DNA of 64,000 nt from Larimichthys crocea (Eukaryota; Chordata; Actinopteri; Sciaenidae), in contig NC_040012.1 in the NCBI RefSeq assembly GCF_000972845.2, positions 7,782,097 through 7,846,096 of the forward strand, read 5' to 3'. This document shows positions 25,095 to 38,100 of this stretch, in pieces. Positions within the stretch are counted from its first letter, which is position 1. Every line of letters starts with the position of its first letter. Position numbers and translations under genes: made by a program. The notes under the pieces are model-generated. The model did no database searches, was not told the DNA's origin, and saw only the letters and a list, made by a program, of their open reading frames with translations.

Positions 25095-28000
25095 CTTTTC
25101 GCTCCACTGCAGAAACTTGGCTCGTAACTCATGAATCTGGAAAGGAAACCAAAGAGGAAAGGTTAAAACAGCGCCACCATGTGGCCGGCTACACAGCACA
25201 GTATCACAGTATGCTAAAGTTCGTACAACACGTTCAACAACATGGGAGGATCAGAACAGTTCAGACAAAAGCAGGATGAAAAAGCTAATCAAAGAATGAT
25301 GGACTTCGGTTTCAGAAAATCACAGAAGCTGTCCGGCAGACTTCTTCCACTTCCGACGTTGTAAAGACGTGAAGGGGGGTTTCCAAAGTTATTCAACCAT
25401 TCGACATGCACTTCTGAAGAAGCATACTGTCAGCTTTACTACTCTTTTTTTTGTATTTATGGTCATGGTCATGGTTGTGCTTTTAGCATAAATCACCACT
25501 GCCTCAGTCGGCTGAAGACCTCTGCTTCCTCTGCCTGCTTCACAGCGAGCAGGACGGTGTCGAGTCAGCCTGTGAGTTCACCGAGCAGCTGGCACCACGG
25601 AGGACAAACAGGGGCCTGTCAGATGAGGCCAAAGGCCGCTGGATGGGCCAGAGGCCACAAAAACCACAAGAATCCTGACTCTGGTACGGTAGAGCAAAAG
25701 CTCAGGCCTCTTTTAGGTTGGTTTAGAGGGAGAAAGGGTCGTACTGCATGATGGATCTTTTCCATTTTTATCATTCTGCTGTTTTCCTTCCTTCAGACGG
25801 AGCTATTTGCTGCCGCTCATTCTCGTCCACTATGAAAATAAAAATAAAAAAAACTCCTCAGCAATCCCGGAAATCGCCTCTGGTAAACAATCCATCACAG
25901 AAAACATGACAGCTTATGGGTTCTGTCAGTGTTTCAGTTTTATCATTATTCCTCTGTGCCGAGCGAGCGGCGTGTTTTCATATCAGAGCTCCATTACGTT
26001 ACGCTCTGCTTACTGTCAATCATCTCACACCCGCAGAAAGACCTGGAGGTCTACTGGAGGAAGTAATCACTCAAAAGATTGTTGCCTTGCAGACGTTACT
26101 GGAACATCTGGGTCTTCCTGTGGGACGGTATTTTCTTTTTCAAGCTACTGTAACACGGACATGAAATCCTGGTTTGTGAGCGATTATAGAAAACGTTGTA
26201 AACGATCGAAGGAAAAGAAAAGACGATCTGTGTTTCTTCAGCTTCTGCATGTTCTCCCTTGAATTGTACCCGTCTTTTCTTTTTTCTTTTTTCTTTTTTT
26301 TCGGGGACAGTTTCTTCGTGACCCTGCAGGCTGTTTTATTTCAGAGAAGCTCTACACAATGGGATCTCTCATTGGAGTATTTACCAACTCAACACAGATG
26401 AAATAACCTCTCTCTCTCTGCTCTCTGCTTCTTTTTTTTTCCACTTTGCTCTCTCTCTCTCTCTCTCTCTGTCTCTGTGTCCTGCTCCTGGTCTGGATTG
26501 ATTTAACTGTACTGTTTCAATTGTCTCTCCAGCAGCAGATGTCGGCCATATTGAAGCTGAACTTGGAGCCGGGCCTTCTCGGCTGGGCTCGGGGCTACCT
26601 CACATGTTTGACTCATTGTTTGACTCTGCTGAGGGTTTTTTTTTTTTTTTTTTTAAGCATTGCGGTCCTTGCAGTTGGAGCAAACGTAGGTCAAGTACAG
26701 TAACGTTTGCAGATACATTTTTGTCTCATTTAAAGGGACAATTCACTGATTTTACGCATGAAGATCAGTTTACTCCTCGTAAAAAAACATTTTATAACGT
26801 CTTCTGTGACTCTGGAGGAGCTTTATGAAGTCTAGCAGAATAACTCAGGGTTATTTCACTGTGGATTATGTTGGTGTTGTAGGACATAGTGTTTTTTTTT
26901 TTTGACCCCATACAAAGAGACTAAAAGTTAATGTGTCATGCCTTCTGCTGCACAGATTTCCCCCAGCTCCATGGAAGTGAAATACTAAATCACTCCCTTA
27001 ACTGCATGATGGATGGCAGATGGTTCCAAAGAAAGAAGCTATATTCTACAAAGCCCATGTTGATTTGTAGCCACATTATGTCTGTCTTTGTTTTAATCAT
27101 TTAGATTTACCTCTGCTGCCATCTTCTTCTCTTTCTTTCCGTTGCTGTCCTCCCTTTTTCTGATGATGATGTATTGTGACTGGTAGATTTTTTCTTTTAT
27201 TACAATATTTTCAGGACATGTCATTTAATTTATGATTGTATTAGTGCCGGTCAGTGTTAAGACGTTGCAGCTAGATGATGAAGCTTGTTTTCTGTGTGGG
27301 TTCATTGTTAACTGATCTGTTGGTAATGCCTCGGGGCTACAGTGGACGAGTGGAGGCATTTAGCGTCTTCTTCTGACACTATTCGCCTTGTTTTTGACCA
27401 ACTAAGTCTTGCACATTGACCGTGAACCATCCTGCCACTCATCTGATTGATGAAACACAATATATGTGTCTGAGCTACTGCTGACAGTAGATTGATTTTT
27501 CTGTTTTGGTTCAATCACACTGCTTTCATCAGGCCACGACAGGCCTTTTTTCATCCAAAAACATTTTAAAAAACCCAATTTAGAGGCAGTGCAACATTTA
27601 GTGGCGTCTAACAGGGTCGTTGCTGACTTCAGTCTCCTCTCTTCATGCTGTCCTTCCTAGTGTGAAGCAGAAACTACTGCAGAGACCTGGCAATGCACTA
27701 AACATACATTACACTAAATTTAATACACAGACCTGAGACTCCATGTTTAATACAGCTTCAAGTGGAAATATTCCAGATGTCTTGTGCATCATTTTCTACG
27801 CGTCTACCTTAAGTTCGGCCTGACAGATTTGGGTAAATTTAGAAACTTTGGGATCTCTACGAGCATTTAAAGTCACCGTGAGGTCAAAATGTTTTTATCA
27901 CATATGTCTGTACACATATATCATCTACAGACCAGTATCCAACAACGCCATGAGGTATTTGTGTGAGTCATGTCCTGGTAAACAATAAAAAGTTGTTGAT

Positions 28001-29416
28001 GACTCATCCTGCACTCAGGGGCTGAGTGCTTTCACCAGATATATGATATTCCTGATGGAAAGAAGCTAAGTAGCCAACCCCTAACTGACGTTAGCTCAGT
28101 CAGCCGTGCAGCTAACCAAACTGAATCAGTCCCGGGATGCCAGGAGCCAAACCCGACAAGTGAACCACCTCGGTAGGCAACTATATCCCATGCCAGACTG
28201 GCCACTGGAGGTAGACGCAGACTCATAGTGAAGGCAAAACTGTTTAAACGCCAACTTCTAAACTATTGTAAATGCCAATATCTGAAACAGATCGCTTCCT
28301 ATCTGTCTGTTTTTACGAGATATATGTAAAAAAAATAAACGAGGAAGCAAATAGCACTCTGCTTTCAGTTTCATGGAGCAAAGTTTGGCTGCACAGTATG
28401 ACTGACCCACGAGGAAGTGAGCAGGGTGCCAGAGGTCAAACGTGTCACTGTCAGTAATGTAAGACAGTAACTCTTCTGGCGTGATATTTAGTAACAAACA
28501 ATAAACAGTTAAACAATTAACATCCCATAACTCAGTGTGAATTTTATGTTCATTGTGCGCCACTCCCTTCTCATTCCTGCTTTTACAACACTCTCCAGAA
28601 ATGACACTAACGTCTACGGGGAGACATGAAAAAAAGGAGAAACAGCGCAGTCATCCAGTTCTTAGGAACAAGACTTTAATCAGAAACAGAGAAGACAACA
28701 ACTTTGAAACGTCCCCGCTCACATTCATCTGCTCTGACATGTTTAGGGACACTGTTGATAAAGGCTTAATGCAAAAAGCCTGCTAGAAAAATCCAGAAAC
28801 AGAAAAACAAGGTTCAGCAGTCGCAGGGTGAATCATAATGCACCGAGTCTCTCACTGGTTTTACTGTCCCGTTGAGCCTTTTGGCAATCAAAGCAGTCTT
28901 ATTTCCACCTTTCATAGATCACATTCCTGCAGAGACACAAAGAGAGTGCAGCGATGCTTTGATTAGCCACACAGGACAACGCAGGGGTCAACACACCAGA
29001 ACAAGCCTCCTAGTTTCACCTCCCTGCCTCCAGCCTCCTCCTCTATACAGACTTCTTATTAATACCCCTTCCGGGCTTCTTGCAAATCCCATCAGTCTGT
29101 TTGTCCGGATCTCACTCTTGCGGCTTTTTCCGGATCCAGAGAAAAGAAGGAATTGAGAGAGAGAGAGAGGAGGAGGCTGGAGTCACTCTCCCAGAGCGTG
29201 GAACCAGGATTAGAGGAAAAAGAGCAAATACCATGGAGCGTATAGAGGGAGGCAGCCGTGAGGGTTAAGACTGCAGACAATAGAAATTAATTACAGGTCC
29301 CCCAGTGGAGGATTGCACTACTGATTAAGGATTGGAGGATTATTGGATCAGCATGTGAAATACTGTTTTTGTGTGTGGCGGGGGCCTCCTTCACGATCTA
29401 TTGAATGTAAACTTTA
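25095..29416. other. Gene-free stretch with low-complexity tracts and repeat fragments
   Basis: A (CT)11 tract lies at 26449-26470 and a T-run at 26637-26654. A fish repeat beginning TTTAAAGGGACAATTCACTG lies at about 26729-26870, and the partner of the 8100 repeat at 27770-27900. The 151-codon open frame at 25807-26262 has no recognisable domain. Confidence 0.45.
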
Positions 29417-29699
29417 CACTGCAAAAAAATGTTTTGGGAGAAACTCAGTACGTAAAAGTTTATTAACCCTATTTTACACAATATTACCTTTAAAGTTGGA
29501 AGAATTTTTAGAAATATTCTGACCTGGCAAAAACTCCAAATATTTCCCAGTTCAAGCTCAAAGTTTTGGTCGTGGCTGGAGATTAGAAAAATGTGAATAA
29601 CTTGAGGGTGTGGTGCTTTACGAGACCTCTGTAGCCTTATCGCTGCTCTTCATCTCTGCTTCCGCTTACTGACTGAAAGCTATACTAGCGTGCCGAAAA
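29417..29699. repeat. Fragment beginning with CACTGCAAAAA terminus
   Basis: CACTGCAAAAAAATG at 29417 matches the terminus of the element at 31312, and a shared CTCAAAGTTTT string lies inside. No right end was found before the family A copy begins. Confidence 0.4.
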
Positions 29700-30020
29700 C
29701 TGCAGTTCCTCAAACGTCCACTTGAGGCTGGCTACAGAATGAGTCAGTCTCCATAAGTCCCCATGTTAAAATGTCCAACTTCACAGCAGAAATAAACATG
29801 TTTACAGCCTGGTACAAAAAACAGTTTTGGTCTCTGTAGCTAATTTCCCCGTTCATGACAACTGTACTGAGGGTGAATTTATATACAACTCACCTGTTCA
29901 AATTATATTAAGGCCTAAAGTTATGCAGAATTAATAGTGTGGCTGCTTTGATTGACAGGTAGGTGCAGTTACAGGTGGCTTGTTTGAGCAACCAGGCTTC
30001 ATTCGGCCCGCCTCAGTTCC
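29700..30020 (-). mobile_element. Dispersed family A, copy 4
   Basis: The reverse-strand tail CTGCAGTTCCTCAAACGTCC, AAACATGTTTACAGCCTGGT and CCTCAGTACAGT-complement strings align throughout with the 24565 copy, up to CATTCGGCCCGCC. The head is missing. It faces copy 5 as an inverted pair. Confidence 0.75.
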
Positions 30021-30859
30021 ACCGATGTATTTTTTCAAACTTTTTTCAAATCATGTCAACAAAAGTCTTTGGAAAATCTGCAAAGAGGTAAAAAGGTTTA
30101 AATCTAAAATTATCAAAACAAGAAAAATAATCAACTTACAATTCTACATTCAGATTTATGAACTATGATGATCAGTAATTAAGTACGTAGAGTTTGGGTG
30201 TTGTGCAGATGCGATCAGTGTTTAAAGGCTGATATAACACAGCTGGCTCAGTTTCAGAGTGGCTCAGTGGATGAATGAAGAGGAGCAGGAGACGCTCCCC
30301 TCAGGGTCAAAAGATCAGAGAGACGACAGCAAAGAACCACGAGTTGAAAAGAAACAGAGAGCTGGAAACTCAAGGCCAAGGTCTGTCTATGTCTGAACCA
30401 CACACACACACACACACTCTCTCAACAGGTGTTGGGGAGCTAAATGCTCTGTGAAGCTTTGTTCTTGTTCCTCCCTCCGGGCACGCGATGATGAGAAGGT
30501 GTATAATTTGAGAGCAACGGTCAAGAAAAATATGCAGCATTCATCATGAGTGATAACAAGCCGGATGTCGGACACTAATGAATGAATGAACTTGACAGTA
30601 AAGCTGCAGCATGGACGACATTAGAGAGACATAAGAGATGTTTAAACTATTTTAACACCCCAAACATTGTGACAACAGATGTTTATTTTGCAACAAGAGT
30701 TTTCTTCAGTCTCATGACTGAAATCAAAAGAGTCCAACATCAGTAATCATTTAATTTTATTATCTTGTGCACAAAAAGGTGAATTATCACCACTGACAGT
30801 ACAAAGAACGGACAGTGTGTGCATGCAGATGTGGATCATCTGCAGACCTGAGGCGGGGC
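30021..30859. other. Spacer between inverted family A copies
   Basis: Unassigned sequence with a short CA tract (30399-30416). No exon recognised. Confidence 0.5.
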
Positions 30860-31123
30860 ACCTACCTGTCAATCAAAGCAGCCACACTGTTAATTCTGCA
30901 TAACTTTAAGACTTAATATAATCTGAACAGGTGAGTTGTATATAAATTCACCCTCAGTACAGTTGTCATGAACAGGAAAATTAGCTACAGAGACCAAAAC
31001 AGTTTTTTGCACCAGGCTGTAAACATGTTTATTTCTGCTGTGAAGTTGGACATTTTAACATGGGGACTTATGGAGACTGACTCATTCTGTAGCCAGCCTC
31101 AAGTGGACGTTTGAGGAACTGCA
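30860..31123 (+). mobile_element. Dispersed family A, copy 5
   Basis: ACCTACCTGTCAATCAAAGC, CCTCAGTACAGTTGTCATGA, CCAGGCTGTAAACATGTTTA and CTCAAGTGGACGTTTGAGGA follow in order, ending CTGCA. It is the most intact tail in + orientation. Confidence 0.75.
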
Positions 31124-31311
31124 ACAAACCTAAAATACCTCAGATTTTCTGGTTATATTGGGATATAATTGAGTTGTTAAGTATGACAGTAAACTTGTTT
31201 TGGAACATCCTGATAATTCTTTTATCACTGAATTATAGCTTGCAAGTTATTTCTAATCATTTAAAATAAGTAGGAGAATAAAATATTTTTATTAAAACAT
31301 CTTTTTGTTTT

Positions 31312-31647
31312 CACTGCAAAAAATGTCACTCTACACTCTACAAAGTCACACAAGAAGTTCAAATCTGCTTTTCTTCAAACTCAAAGTTTTCTAAAACTAG
31401 AAAAAGTTCATTTATTTTAAGTAATATCTCACAAAGTCTCATTTTGATGCTGTTTTTTTATGTTAAATATATAACTATATATTTAGCACTTTGATGTTCT
31501 GATGATATAATTTTACAAGTTTGGATTAAAGGTGTTTTTAATTCAATTTATTAGATATAATTTCTCCTGGTTGAGAACACACCTTGTGTACACATGATGG
31601 GTGATTATTATTATTTTTTTTATATTTAATTTTTTTTTTTTGCAGTG
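31312..31647. mobile_element. Short hAT-like MITE with CACTGCAAAAA termini
   Basis: The left end CACTGCAAAAAATG and the right end TTTTTTTGCAGTG form inverted termini of 12-13 bp around a 336-bp AT-rich interior without a frame. CACTGCAAAAA ends are typical of a fish hAT family (from memory). No matching 8-bp target duplication is visible, so the call is moderate. It lies about 0.5 kb upstream of the apcdd1 start codon. Confidence 0.5.
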
Positions 31648-31689
31648 TGCACCTAACCGGAGAAAACTTCAACACACTCCACGCCCATA

Positions 31690-32140
31690 AAATCTGTACA
31701 GAGGCGGGATGAGGAGGATGAGGAGGTGGGGGGGCGGTGGTTTGAGTCCAGTGTCTGATCAGACGTACAAACACTCCTCCAGGACGCAGGACGCACGGAG
31801 GACGCGCGTAAAAGCGACCCGAGCTGCTTCGTTTCCACAGCGAACGACAAAAGTTTAAACTCCTCCAGCGTGTCCTGAAGTTAACGTGGACTTTGTTTGG
31901 TTTTCTAGGTGCGACTCGTTGTTTTTGAACCTCAGTTACACAGCGGGTTTATTCTCGTCTTGCGACAACGGAGCTGTGTTTCCTATGATGCTCGGATATC
32001 ACAGGAGTGTTTCCTCCACGCTTTGGACGCATAATGTGAGGATTTGTGTCGGAATAAACAAGGACGCTGCGTAAAGGAAAACCCTGATCCCCTCTCAGTG
32101 TGACCAGTGAAGCTCGTTTCTATCCCCTCTGAAGTTCGGA
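31690..32140 (+). promoter_or_regulatory. Probable promoter and 5' UTR of apcdd1
   Basis: This is the GC- and CpG-richer stretch directly before the apcdd1 start codon. It includes a purine-rich GGA/GGGG block (about 31707-31740) and a CG-rich block (31785-31830). CTTTGWW motifs, the core recognised by TCF/LEF, lie at 31489, 31891 and 32197 (the last in intron 1). Published work on mammalian APCDD1 describes it as a beta-catenin/TCF target. The transcription start is not determined here; a 5' non-coding exon further upstream cannot be excluded. Confidence 0.4.
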
Positions 32141-32177
32141 ATGGGGCTGTTCACTTTGCTTCTTGTTGCTTTTTTGG
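32141..32177 (+). CDS. apcdd1: apcdd1 coding exon 1 (signal peptide)
   Basis: Twelve codons plus one base starting at the ATG at 32141 encode [12 protein letters not shown], a hydrophobic signal-peptide core. The exon is followed by a consensus donor, GTAAGAA, at 32178. The intron phase (1) matches exon 2 exactly, which adds G-S-A-E-G and so completes a plausible signal-peptidase site. This ATG was chosen because it is the only one that yields a signal peptide and a correct splice phase. Confidence 0.85.
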
Positions 32178-35100
32178 GTAAGAAACTTCGAGTTGACTTT
32201 GATCCGTGAAGTGCAGCAAGTGCGGATGTGTTTGAGAGACTTTCCAGAATTGGTGAAAAACATGTTTTGCTCCACGTGTGCATGGAAAACAAAAAACCTG
32301 TAGAGCCTGTGAGAGAAGCTTTGCTCTGCAAACTGTAGCCCTCACATTAAAAAGGCATGAGATCATCTAAAATATGTTTATATTTTAGGACATTTAAGTA
32401 GATTTCTACAAGTTTTCACCATGCTTCACCTCAGCACACCTGCTTACCATCATGGTTGTGTGTGTTTGTGTCTGTGTGTCCAACAGGAGATGTAGTAATA
32501 ACAATATTTTCTGGCTAAGTTATCCATTATGTCACAGCGATGAACATGTTTGAAGGCTAAAAGGTAATAAAAATCTTCCCTGGGGCTGCTGGGTAGATGA
32601 AAGCACCGGGGGGAGTTAAGAGCCACTTAAAACATCCATTCCTGATGAAAACCCTGTCTGAGCAGCAGAGGATTATGGGACTGCAGTTGACCCAATCCAT
32701 CTGCTGCCAGTGACAGTGGAAGGGAAGGCAACGTTTGGCTGCAACTTCAAATGACTGGGTTGAGATAAAACGAGTCCACTTATCCTTAAGTGTGTTTAGG
32801 TGAATGTAACGCTCAGTTAAGTGGTGTGTTATTGCAGCCTTTCGTAGTGGCAATGAAAATGCACTGTCAGCCTAGATTAGTGTGTGCTGTAAATTTACTG
32901 AGGGGGGGTTAAAACCTCAGGGAGCTTTTGGAGAGTTAAACAGCAAAGTTAAAAAAAAAAAAAGACACACAAGCAGCTCAAACTTCACCTTTTATACTGA
33001 GACTGATGGATCTGCTCAGCCTCTGTCGGGTCTTTAAGTTTTATTACATCTGTAAATATTCAGCAAGAGGATGACTGGACTGTTTGTTTAAATTATAACT
33101 TCACCAACAACTTTTTATGTTTGCCTTAAAGCTAGATTTTTTTTTTCCATTGGTGGCAAAGTTGGTTTATGAAGACGTGTAAATCTTTCACATTTTGGCC
33201 AGTGATCATGCAGGATGAGACGAAATTGCCAAACTATAACACGAATCTTCTATTTAAAATAATACAGTTCTGCAGCCTGAAGCTCAAATAAGCAACTTGA
33301 ACGTTTTGATACAATTCACAATGTGTCAAATATTATATCTGTCTTTTTGAGTTTCGAAAACTGAACGCCTGCGGGCCGGAAAAGTGTCAGAATTTGTCGC
33401 CATGTGTGTAGAAACTTCTCCATTGATCCATATGTGTTTATATTTCAGACCACAACAGAGCTCAAACAGCATTTCTGTCCTGGTGTCACCTTTTACAAAC
33501 TAGTAAATTAGGAGAATTAGGAGAAAAATCAGAAAATTACAAATCAGTTTTTTACTCAAACGTAAACAAACATTTTTAACAATACTCACTGAGGCGTGAT
33601 TGGATAATCACAAATACAGGAACACATTTGACTTCAAAGAAGTAAAAGTCAAAATGACATAAAATGTACCTGTAAAACATTTATGCGCTCAGTTTAGTCA
33701 CTTTTGTTGGAGTTAGTATATTCGCACACATACTTTATATACACATATGCTGCATGTAGCTATCGGAACACAAAATATAACATTTTTAAAAAGACTCCAA
33801 CATGCTCCAATGCCAAAATAAGAAATGTGAAATCAGCCTCTTGGTATCAGTTAGAAACATCAGCATGTTTTCTGGTGATTAACACTTTCAATATGTTTTC
33901 AAAGCAACATGAGATGATCCACAAACGCCAAGTAATGAGTAATGAATTAGCGAAATAGTTTCAAGGGAAACATTCTTTAGAAATCGTGTCAAACTGTAGC
34001 AATGGTAAGAAAGGGCGGTCACGAGTTTGAATAAACCAACGGGGGAAATATTTGAGGAAAGACAGATGTAGGACATACAAATGATGCTAATTTCCATGCA
34101 GCCCAGAACGTCCGACCTCGGTATCAGCAGTGGTGATTCGTTCAGTCGTGGAGGAAGAAGTCAAGTTCTTCAGTCCTGCAGGAAAAACGCCGATAATGAA
34201 AAATAGATTTTTGACCAATCAGTCTCACCTCAGGGTCCATTTAGTTGATGTTCTAGAGATTTCAGTTCTATCACACGATGTTCAGATTTTTGAGCACTTT
34301 TTTTTTTCCGGTCCATGTTTGTTTAAAAGTTTCACTCTTGACTTTAGAAACAGAAATGCTTAGAAGAGCTCAGCAGCTCCAGAAAATTGACTAAATGGAA
34401 ACTTATTGTGTCGTACATGTTGGCGTACACGATCGTGTCTTGAAGCTCTTTACTCTTAAAAATTAACATTAACACAATTAACATTTTTTTTTAGCCATAG
34501 TTGCAGTGTAGCTGTATCGATGGCAGTCTGAAATAACAATGGGTTGCCATTAATGTTGTACAAAGATTCATGTTCCCCTGAGGATGAATCCCAGTGACTT
34601 TGATGACCTTTTTTTTTGTTAAATGTTTCAACTGTTGGATGGATTTCATGAGATTTTGTACAGATATGCATGGTGCTCAGAGGATAAGCCCTAAAGATTA
34701 CTTTTCCTTTTACACGACCAGCAACCAGTCAAAATTTTAATTCATCCCGTAAAACATCTCAACATCTACTGGATGGATTGGCACAGAGGCATTCATGGCT
34801 CCCAGAGGATGAACCACAACAACTCACAACCTATTAGCTTTAGAGGTATATCTGGTAAACACCAAGATTTGCATACTTTGCAGCCAAAGTAGAACTTGAT
34901 AATTGAAACAAATATAAATACATATAAATTTGGTGAACATCTGAAGTTATCTGCTAAACATCCACATGTTAGCATTGTCCCCGTGAAGAAAGCACATTCA
35001 CATGCATTTAGCATTCAGCCTCACAGAACTTCTAGCCTGGTTGTGGCTGTGGTTTTTTTCCTCATCATCCTCCTCCAAGGCTCATGGCTGCTCTTTTCTT

Positions 35101-38100
35101 CGACTGTTGCATGTTAGCATGCTGAAAGTCATGGTTGCAGACTCTTGTTACCCAACAAAAACAACACTTTATGAGTTTATGACTTTTTATCGTTGGCTTA
35201 AGCTGTATGTAAAATTCAAATCTGCTCAAACTAATTCAAAGGTTACAGCTGTATGTGCAACGGATTTCAAAAATATTTCCTTCTTGAGTCTTTCAAAATA
35301 AAAAACTCGAGCACCAGCACTAAAGTGTTCTTGTCTCTGCCCCGTTCAAGTCCTACATGGTCACTGCCAGATACTAAGATAACACAAAGAACAGTCCTTT
35401 GTCTGGTCTCTGCTTTGGCACTTCTGGACTTTTCTCTTCCCATAAACGATGTGGAGTCTCTCTGCTTGTCCGGGGTCCCAGTGCTGTTACCTCACCGGTG
35501 GGATTGGGCCAACTGGAAATGTTCTCTGTGGTTTAGGGCTCTGGGAGTTTTGTGGGCGCTTTGATTTAGATAGAGAGCAGCAGTTTGGGAAAGCAGCACA
35601 GCGGCAGCGACGAGGGTTCAAGTCCAGCCGCACTGATTATTGCTGTAATGACGGGAGAGTTTTTTTCATTTAAAAGAAAACTATTGGAAGAAACTCCCAC
35701 CACTCACACGTTCAATGCTCATTAAATGTGTAGTCGTATGACGCTTCCTCTTAAAAAGTAATTTTACAAACAGGCTGCACATAACTTCTTTTTAATCATT
35801 TCCTCATTTATTTCCCTGTAACCGTGTTTTCCATTGTGAGCTCTCACTGGCTTTGATGTAATAAAACTAAAAAAAAAAGAGAAAGATTTGTAACTGTGTT
35901 TAAAATTACTCTAAATAAAGCTCATGTTCCAATATAATTATGATATTTTCCCAAAGCCATAAATTAATTTTAAACAAGTCTTGGTCTGATGTGGCTGACT
36001 CTGGATCAGGTGTGTCTCTGCGGCACAGTTTCAGATACAGAAACAGTCCATTAACCCACATCTGTGAAGAAAATCAGCCAAATAAGACACATGCTAGATT
36101 CAACATCACGATTTGTTTGGAAACTGGGACAGAAACTAAATAAATGTTGGAGATAATCAAGAGGTTTTACAGTTTAAAGGTTTATAAATGTTTTCATTTG
36201 CAGTTTGCAGACAAAATTTTGGACAGATATGCATGGTGCCCAGAGGATGTATCATAAAGCAATTTTTCAAAAATTAATCAATCGATTGTAGGGTTGGCAG
36301 TTCGCCACTTTGTTCCGGTCTGAATTAACTCAACAACAACTGGTTGCCATAAATTTTGTACAAATATTCCTCCTCCCCAGAGGATGAATCCTACTGACTT
36401 TGATCTGTGCTTAGTGAAATGTTTAAACAACTATTGGATGGGTTTCCTTGTAATTTTATTCAGATATGCATGGTGCCCAGAGGATAAGCCCTTAAGCTTT
36501 CCTTCCAGATTAAATTCTGGCTGGTCAAAAATTCAATTTATCCAGTTGAACGTCTCAAAATCCACTGAATCGATTGTCACAAAACCTTTTATAGAGACAT
36601 TCATGGTTCCCAGAGGATGAATCCTACTGACTTTGGTGATCCCCCTGTCTCTTCCCTTAATGCTACCATGAGTTTTTTTTACTTTTAGTGAAAACAGTTG
36701 AATTGCCATGAGACTTGATATAGACATTCAGGATCCCTGGAGGATACGCCGAGAAAACGCCGCAGACTGATTTAGCAACTTGATAGCAACGTTTCTGGCA
36801 ACTTCTCTCCTCATCCCATTGTTGTGTAAATCAACATCAAAATCCCTGAAATCATTGCACACTTACTTCATGTGTACGTGAATTGATTTTATCGTCTTAA
36901 AATTCAACAAATCAAAATCAGCCGAAGTTGTCATTTAAATGAAATCAGATTGACTCTTTTCAGTTTTGGGTGTTTTTGTCTAAGCCTATTTTAGGGACCT
37001 AACACAGGCTGTATATCAAATGTAACAAGGCGAAACCTCAGGAGAACAAAACGCTTATTAAACAGACATTATGGTCAGATCGTTAGCGCTACATAACTGC
37101 TATATGAACAAATTTATGTCTGTAACAGATTCAGAATGTCAAATATAGTTCATTGTGCAGCCCTAGTTGTGTGTATGTTTATAGTTTTAAGACTTTGCCT
37201 TGTGTTTCGGTGTATTTATCACATGCATACAGGTGTATTTATCTCGAGCATGGAAACATGGCACACGCGTGTCCTGATGTTCACCTGCAATTAAACCCAA
37301 GACGCTGTTTGACTCCCGGAAACCACACTGAGGTTAAAAGCGTGTTCCCATCACACGCTTCACCAGCTTTCCTTTTATAAATTCACAGACTTACTGGTTG
37401 TTTCTGCTGTGATTGTTGTAAAAATAAGCTGTTTGCAGTGTCTTTATCGAGATCCAGGCCTGACTGCAGGTGCAGAAAAGAAAAAGGCCTCACATGCGTG
37501 CACATAAACACACACTCGCACATAAAATGCAGAAAACTGTGAAGCCTTTCTTTGATTTTTAACAGAGCTCCAGCCAGCAGAGCAGCGTTACTAATGCCAC
37601 CAGCTGAGTCGAGGGGGGATCAAGTCTCCCCCACTGTCCAGTGTTTCCACTGAGCAGCACTGTGATGTGGTGATTTACACACAGGCTTCATAGTTTGCTG
37701 CCTCGCCGGGTGTAAAAACAACTGGATCAAGTTTTTTTTCCTCTCCCTCTTTTGTTCTTCGTGGCTTCTTTTAATCAGACATTTTTGTTCCTCCCTCTGT
37801 GTTATTAGTCTCAAATTAAAAGCACAGAGGCGACCGCGGCGGCATTCCAAGGCGTTAAATGATATCGCCAGGCAAGTCGGGTCCAATACAAAGAATTTAA
37901 GGCAAAGTCTTCCTATTTCAAGGTAGATTTTGATGATATTTAGAGTATTATATGTAATAAGTCCCTGCTGGAATGTGAGCTTGGAGCTTTTCTTTGGCTG
38001 CAGGCTTTAAAAATGCTTTCATTTCCGATGTTTTATCCTCTTGAGCTCAGGCCATTGTTGAAGGTATTGTTATTTCATGTGGTGTGTGGAGGGTTCATTG

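Noticed and set aside
25807..26262. 151-codon open frame on the + strand
   Set aside because: No recognisable domain, odd Ser/Cys-rich composition, no splice partners, and a second overlapping frame is open as well; taken as chance.
35614..35624. tRNA gene suggested by a box-B-like GGTTCAAGTCC
   Set aside because: No acceptable box A or cloverleaf upstream; at most a relic of a tRNA-derived SINE.
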